Position numbers and translations under genes: made by a program
Assembly: GCA_013695055.1 (NCBI GenBank)
Contig: JACDBF010000204.1
Location: 1-8,528 of the forward strand
Direction: 5' to 3'
Source: Actinomycetota bacterium
GTDB lineage: Bacteria > Actinomycetota > CADDZG01 > WHSQ01
DNA: 8,528 nt
Shown here: positions 6,938-8,528 of the stretch, piece after piece
Layout: every line of letters begins with the position of its first letter
How positions within the stretch are numbered: the stretch's first letter is position 1
Notes under the pieces: model-generated
What the model was told of the DNA's origin: nothing
Databases searched by the model: none
Seen by the model: only the letters and a program-made list of their open reading frames with translations

Positions 6938-7321
6938 TCAATCCCATACGCGTGCGAGATGCCATTCGGCGCGCATCTGGTCGAGATAGATGTCGTAGAC
7001 CGCGCCCGCGGAGCACAAGAAACCTTCAGAGTCGACCTCGCCGGTTGACAGCGCCCCTGAGGGCCGGGCGAGTATCCGGTAGTAGGCGCGCGCCCGCATC
7101 TGAGGGTCCCGCTTCCCCACGCCCCCAGACGCCCCGTTCCCGGCATCGTCGCCCGCGCCGTTGCCCGCGCGGCGCACGTTCCACCACTCGCCCGCCTCAC
7201 GCCAGGAAGCCAGCTGCTGGTCGACGACGTAACGCCGGCCGCGCCACGAAAAAGAAAGGGGCGCGCCTTCGATTCCCCCATCCGGCGTCACCTCGATCGA
7301 CTCGTTGTACCGCTTGGCCAC
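6938..7321 (-). CDS. DUF6504 family protein, SOS-cassette partner of dnaE2
   Basis: The protein has 127 residues. The N-terminus (KRYNESIEV), SFSWRGRRYVV, the WREAGEWW block and the C-terminus YDIYLDQMRAEWHLARVWD match the pattern I know for DUF6504, a small actinobacterial family of unknown function found near dnaE2/imuB genes. It has no signal peptide or membrane segment and is rich in Trp, Arg and aromatic residues, suggesting a small cytosolic beta-rich domain. Between the WREAGEWW block and the C-terminal half, residues 51-70 are a Gly/Ala/Asn/Asp-rich insertion, probably a flexible loop. The GTG at 7321 is chosen because family homology begins there and a G-rich run (GGGGGATGGG) sits just upstream. 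Extending to 7501 would place the LexA box and promoter inside the coding region. It is the first gene of the operon, with a leader of about 90 nt. The function is unknown; an accessory role in DnaE2-dependent synthesis is a guess from context. Confidence 0.78.
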   Translation of the reverse strand: MAKRYNESIEVTPDGGIEGAPLSFSWRGRRYVVDQQLASWREAGEWWNVRRAGNGAGDDAGNGASGGVGKRDPQMRARAYYRILARPSGALSTGEVDSEGFLCSAGAVYDIYLDQMRAEWHLARVWD

Positions 7322-7402
7322 CCATCCCCCGCCTTGCCGGTAAAAACACGTCCGCTCCGGCGGCGGGCGGGGACCGGGGAACCCTCGCCGGACCAGCCGG
7401 AA

Positions 7403-7418
7403 TCGAACGTATGTTCGA
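7403..7418. promoter_or_regulatory. LexA operator (SOS box)
   Basis: TCGAACGTATGTTCGA has perfect 6-bp arms (TCGAAC/GTTCGA) around a 4-bp centre. This matches the actinobacterial and Bacillus LexA consensus GAAC-N4-GTTC. Its right end touches the -10 hexamer of the leftward promoter and the box covers the predicted transcription start near 7411, the right position for simple repression. The first gene downstream is DUF6504, followed by dnaE2 and dinB, the last two being classic LexA targets. Sequence quality and gene context agree, so confidence is high without experimental data. Confidence 0.92.
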
Positions 7419-7447
7419 TAGTAAAGGAGGACCGGGCCGGGCGTCAA
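7418..7447 (-). promoter_or_regulatory. Sigma70-like promoter of the SOS operon
   Basis: On the leftward strand TTGACG (7447-7442) is separated by 18 bp from TACTAT (7423-7418). The -35 matches consensus at five of six bases and the -10 at four of six, including the key TA...T. The predicted start is near 7411, inside the LexA box, leaving a leader of roughly 90 nt before the GTG of DUF6504. Confidence 0.7.
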
Positions 7448-7468
7448 GGCGAAATGTGGGAAAACCCG

Positions 7469-7526
7469 GCCGAGTGGGCCCTGAGTGGCGGTATGCGCCA
7501 CCCCACACCCACTCGGCCCACTCGGC
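7469..7526 (-). terminator. Composite stem-loop, likely terminator of the MIP18 gene
   Basis: Arms GCCGAGTGGGCC (7469-7480) and GGCCCACTCGGC (7515-7526) are perfectly complementary over 12 bp. Within the 34-nt loop is a second hairpin, GTGGCG-GTATG-CGCCAC (7485-7501). On the leftward strand the outer stem is followed by CGG, then GTTTTCCC, a short T tract. The structure begins 17 nt past the stop of the MIP18 gene and ends about 22 bp before the -35 of the SOS promoter, so it probably insulates the SOS operon from upstream transcription. The T tract is short, and a T7 run lies on the wrong side of the stem, so efficient intrinsic termination is not certain. Confidence 0.6.
7508..7525. repeat. 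Tandem 9-bp repeat inside the stem-loop
   Basis: CCCACTCGG occurs twice in direct tandem (7508-7516, 7517-7525). Either copy can pair with CCGAGTGGG in the opposite arm, so two alternative stems are possible. It probably arose by slippage within the stem-loop. Confidence 0.6.
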
Positions 7527-7542
7527 GTGAAAAAAAGGGAGG

Positions 7543-7857
7543 TTAGACGAAGCCGAGGGCCGAGCGCGCCAGTGGCGTCATCTTCTCAGGCGACCACGGC
7601 GGGTACATGACGAGCTCGGTCGTGACCGCTCCGATTCCCTCGATGTCCGCCGTCGCCTGCTTGATCTCGGCGTCGATCATGGGAGCGATGGGACAGCCCA
7701 TGGTGGTCAGCGTGAATTCGACCTTGACGTCGTTGTTCTCGTTGATGTCGACCGCGTAGACGAGACCGAGGTTGTAGATGTCGATGCCCAGCTCGGGGTC
7801 ATCGACGGTCTTCAGCGCGTCCTCGACCTGTGGGCGGATCTCTTCTCGAGTAGCCAT
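7543..7857 (-). CDS. MIP18/SufT family Fe-S cluster assembly factor (DUF59)
   Basis: The protein has 104 residues, the normal length for a stand-alone MIP18-family (DUF59, PaaD/SufT-like) domain. Hallmarks are VDDPELGIDIYNLGLVYAVD (19-38), the conserved Cys55 in TLTTMGCPIAP, and the C-terminal PPWSPEKMTPLARSALGF seen in SUF-associated members. These proteins help mature or deliver iron-sulfur clusters in the cytosol. In many actinobacteria the gene ends the suf operon; here no suf genes are visible and the upstream neighbour is a carboxylate-amine ligase gene 38 bp away. The ATG at 7857 fits the family start. The frame runs open to 8040, but that extension overlaps the neighbour and looks like random GC-rich sequence. 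No convincing Shine-Dalgarno is seen. TACCAT lies 6 nt before the ATG, so a leaderless transcript is possible, though no -35 supports it. Confidence 0.92.
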   Translation of the reverse strand: MATREEIRPQVEDALKTVDDPELGIDIYNLGLVYAVDINENNDVKVEFTLTTMGCPIAPMIDAEIKQATADIEGIGAVTTELVMYPPWSPEKMTPLARSALGFV

Positions 7858-7895
7858 GGCCCAATGGTAACGCTCATGGCAACGCTCCCGGCTCG

Positions 7896-8528
7896 TCACG
7901 TGACTCCCGCAGCGGTCTCGGCCAGCACCAGATCGACCACGTCCTCGAGCCGGCCCGCGCGCTCGTACGCTCTCCGCTGGCGCGCGGCCCCCGTTCCGCG
8001 TCCGAGAGTCTGGCCTATGAGACCCGAGATCTCCTCCCATTCGCCGGCATCCTCCAGGGCCGGCCGTACGAAGCTGAGGAGCTTGCCGACGACCTCGGCC
8101 GCGGGGGCCGAGGTCCGGCTTTCGATATCGATCAGCTCTTCATCGAGCCCGAAGCGAGACGCCCTCCACTTGGCGGCCAGCATCAGCTCGGGGCGCACCT
8201 CCAAGGGTTGGACATCGGCCTCAAGCTCGGCACATCCCATCCGCGCGAGCGCGCGCGTGAGGCCGGTGATCATCACCGCCTCGTCCACGCTCAAGCACAC
8301 GTCGGTGGTCCGAAACTCAAGCGTGTGGTAATTGTCGGAGGGTCGCAGGTCCCAGTAGATCTGGCTGGCGTCCTCGATGCTCCGGGTTGCAACGAGATCG
8401 CGCACGAGGTCCTCGTAGTGCGCTCGCGATAGAAAGTATTGCGGAACATCCGAAAGCGGCCAGCGTCTGGCTATCTCGGTCCGAAAGCTGGCGTATCCGG
8501 TGTCCACCCCCAGCCAGAACGGGGAGTT
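7896..8528 (-). CDS. YbdK-type carboxylate-amine (glutamate-cysteine) ligase, C-terminal part
   Basis: The frame is open through the right edge, so the N-terminal part, about half of this roughly 370-400-residue family, is missing; 210 residues are visible. NSPFWLGVDTGYASFRTEI at the edge and IYWDLRPSDNYHTLEFRTTD are signature blocks of the GCS2/YbdK family, ATP-dependent ligases that join the gamma-carboxyl of glutamate to cysteine or a related amine. AAKWRASRFGLDEEL and the C-terminal GTGAARQRRAYER are also typical. The arginines and acidic residues of the WDLRPS and TLEFR strands lie in the active-site region of the fold. The true substrate cannot be told from sequence; YbdK homologues are weak gamma-glutamylcysteine synthetases in vitro, and actinobacteria often encode several. 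The gene ends with TGA 38 bp before the MIP18 gene, likely one transcript. The GTG at 8507 is internal, since homology continues upstream of it. Confidence 0.9.
   Translation of the reverse strand, partial: NSPFWLGVDTGYASFRTEIARRWPLSDVPQYFLSRAHYEDLVRDLVATRSIEDASQIYWDLRPSDNYHTLEFRTTDVCLSVDEAVMITGLTRALARMGCAELEADVQPLEVRPELMLAAKWRASRFGLDEELIDIESRTSAPAAEVVGKLLSFVRPALEDAGEWEEISGLIGQTLGRGTGAARQRRAYERAGRLEDVVDLVLAETAAGVT

Noticed and set aside
7322..7501. N-terminal extension of the DUF6504 frame up to 7501
   Set aside because: Family homology starts at 7321, and the extension would contain the LexA box, the promoter and part of the hairpin.
7423..7546. Strong + strand Shine-Dalgarno (AAAGGAGG at 7423-7430) and a 30-codon frame from the ATG at 7454
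   Set aside because: The spacing of 23 nt is too long, no start codon lies at a proper distance, and the frame merely reads through the stem-loop. Chance is the simplest reading.
7858..8040. N-terminal extension of the MIP18 frame up to 8040
   Set aside because: It overlaps the conserved carboxylate-amine ligase gene and adds Arg/Gly-rich shadow sequence to a complete 104-residue domain.

Overview
The window is high-GC bacterial DNA (roughly two-thirds G+C by eye) from what looks like an actinomycete in the broad sense (phylum Actinomycetota). The evidence is a DUF3040 membrane protein, an FtsR-like MerR regulator, a DUF6504 protein beside dnaE2, an actinobacterial-type LexA box, and frequent GTG starts. 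I cannot place it to genus; a deep lineage such as Acidimicrobiia or Thermoleophilia is possible. Coding density is high, with eight genes. One runs rightward from the left edge and seven run leftward.

Left part (1-2208). The 3' part of a membrane-anchored transglutaminase-like protein (TgpA type, DUF4129 tail) meets a MerR-family regulator tail to tail, and the two stop codons share one CTAG. Next comes a small two-helix membrane protein (DUF3040). From general knowledge, transglutaminase, DUF3040 and dinB genes often lie close to the mraZ/dcw cell-wall and division cluster in actinobacteria.

Centre (2271-7447). This is an apparent DNA-damage-tolerance operon read leftward: DUF6504 protein, then dnaE2 (error-prone Pol III alpha, ImuC type), then dinB (Pol IV). 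A sigma70-like promoter (TTGACG, 18-bp spacer, TACTAT) lies upstream, with a near-ideal LexA operator, TCGAACGTATGTTCGA, starting at the -10 and covering the predicted transcription start. No imuA or imuB is present. The Y-family partner beside dnaE2 is a catalytically complete DinB carrying a clamp-binding QLGLF motif. I infer that SOS induction co-expresses the two error-prone polymerases and the small DUF6504 protein.

Right part (7469-8528). A composite stem-loop (12-bp perfect outer arms, 6-bp inner stem) separates the SOS promoter from the upstream leftward genes. These are a MIP18/SufT-type Fe-S assembly factor and the C-terminal part of a YbdK-type carboxylate-amine (glutamate-cysteine) ligase that runs off the right edge.

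There is no gene-free stretch over 300 bases. The longest gaps are 7322-7542 (leader, LexA box, promoter, hairpin) and 1668-1851 (MerR upstream region and a weak hairpin). I saw no tRNA, rRNA, CRISPR array, transposase or attachment site.
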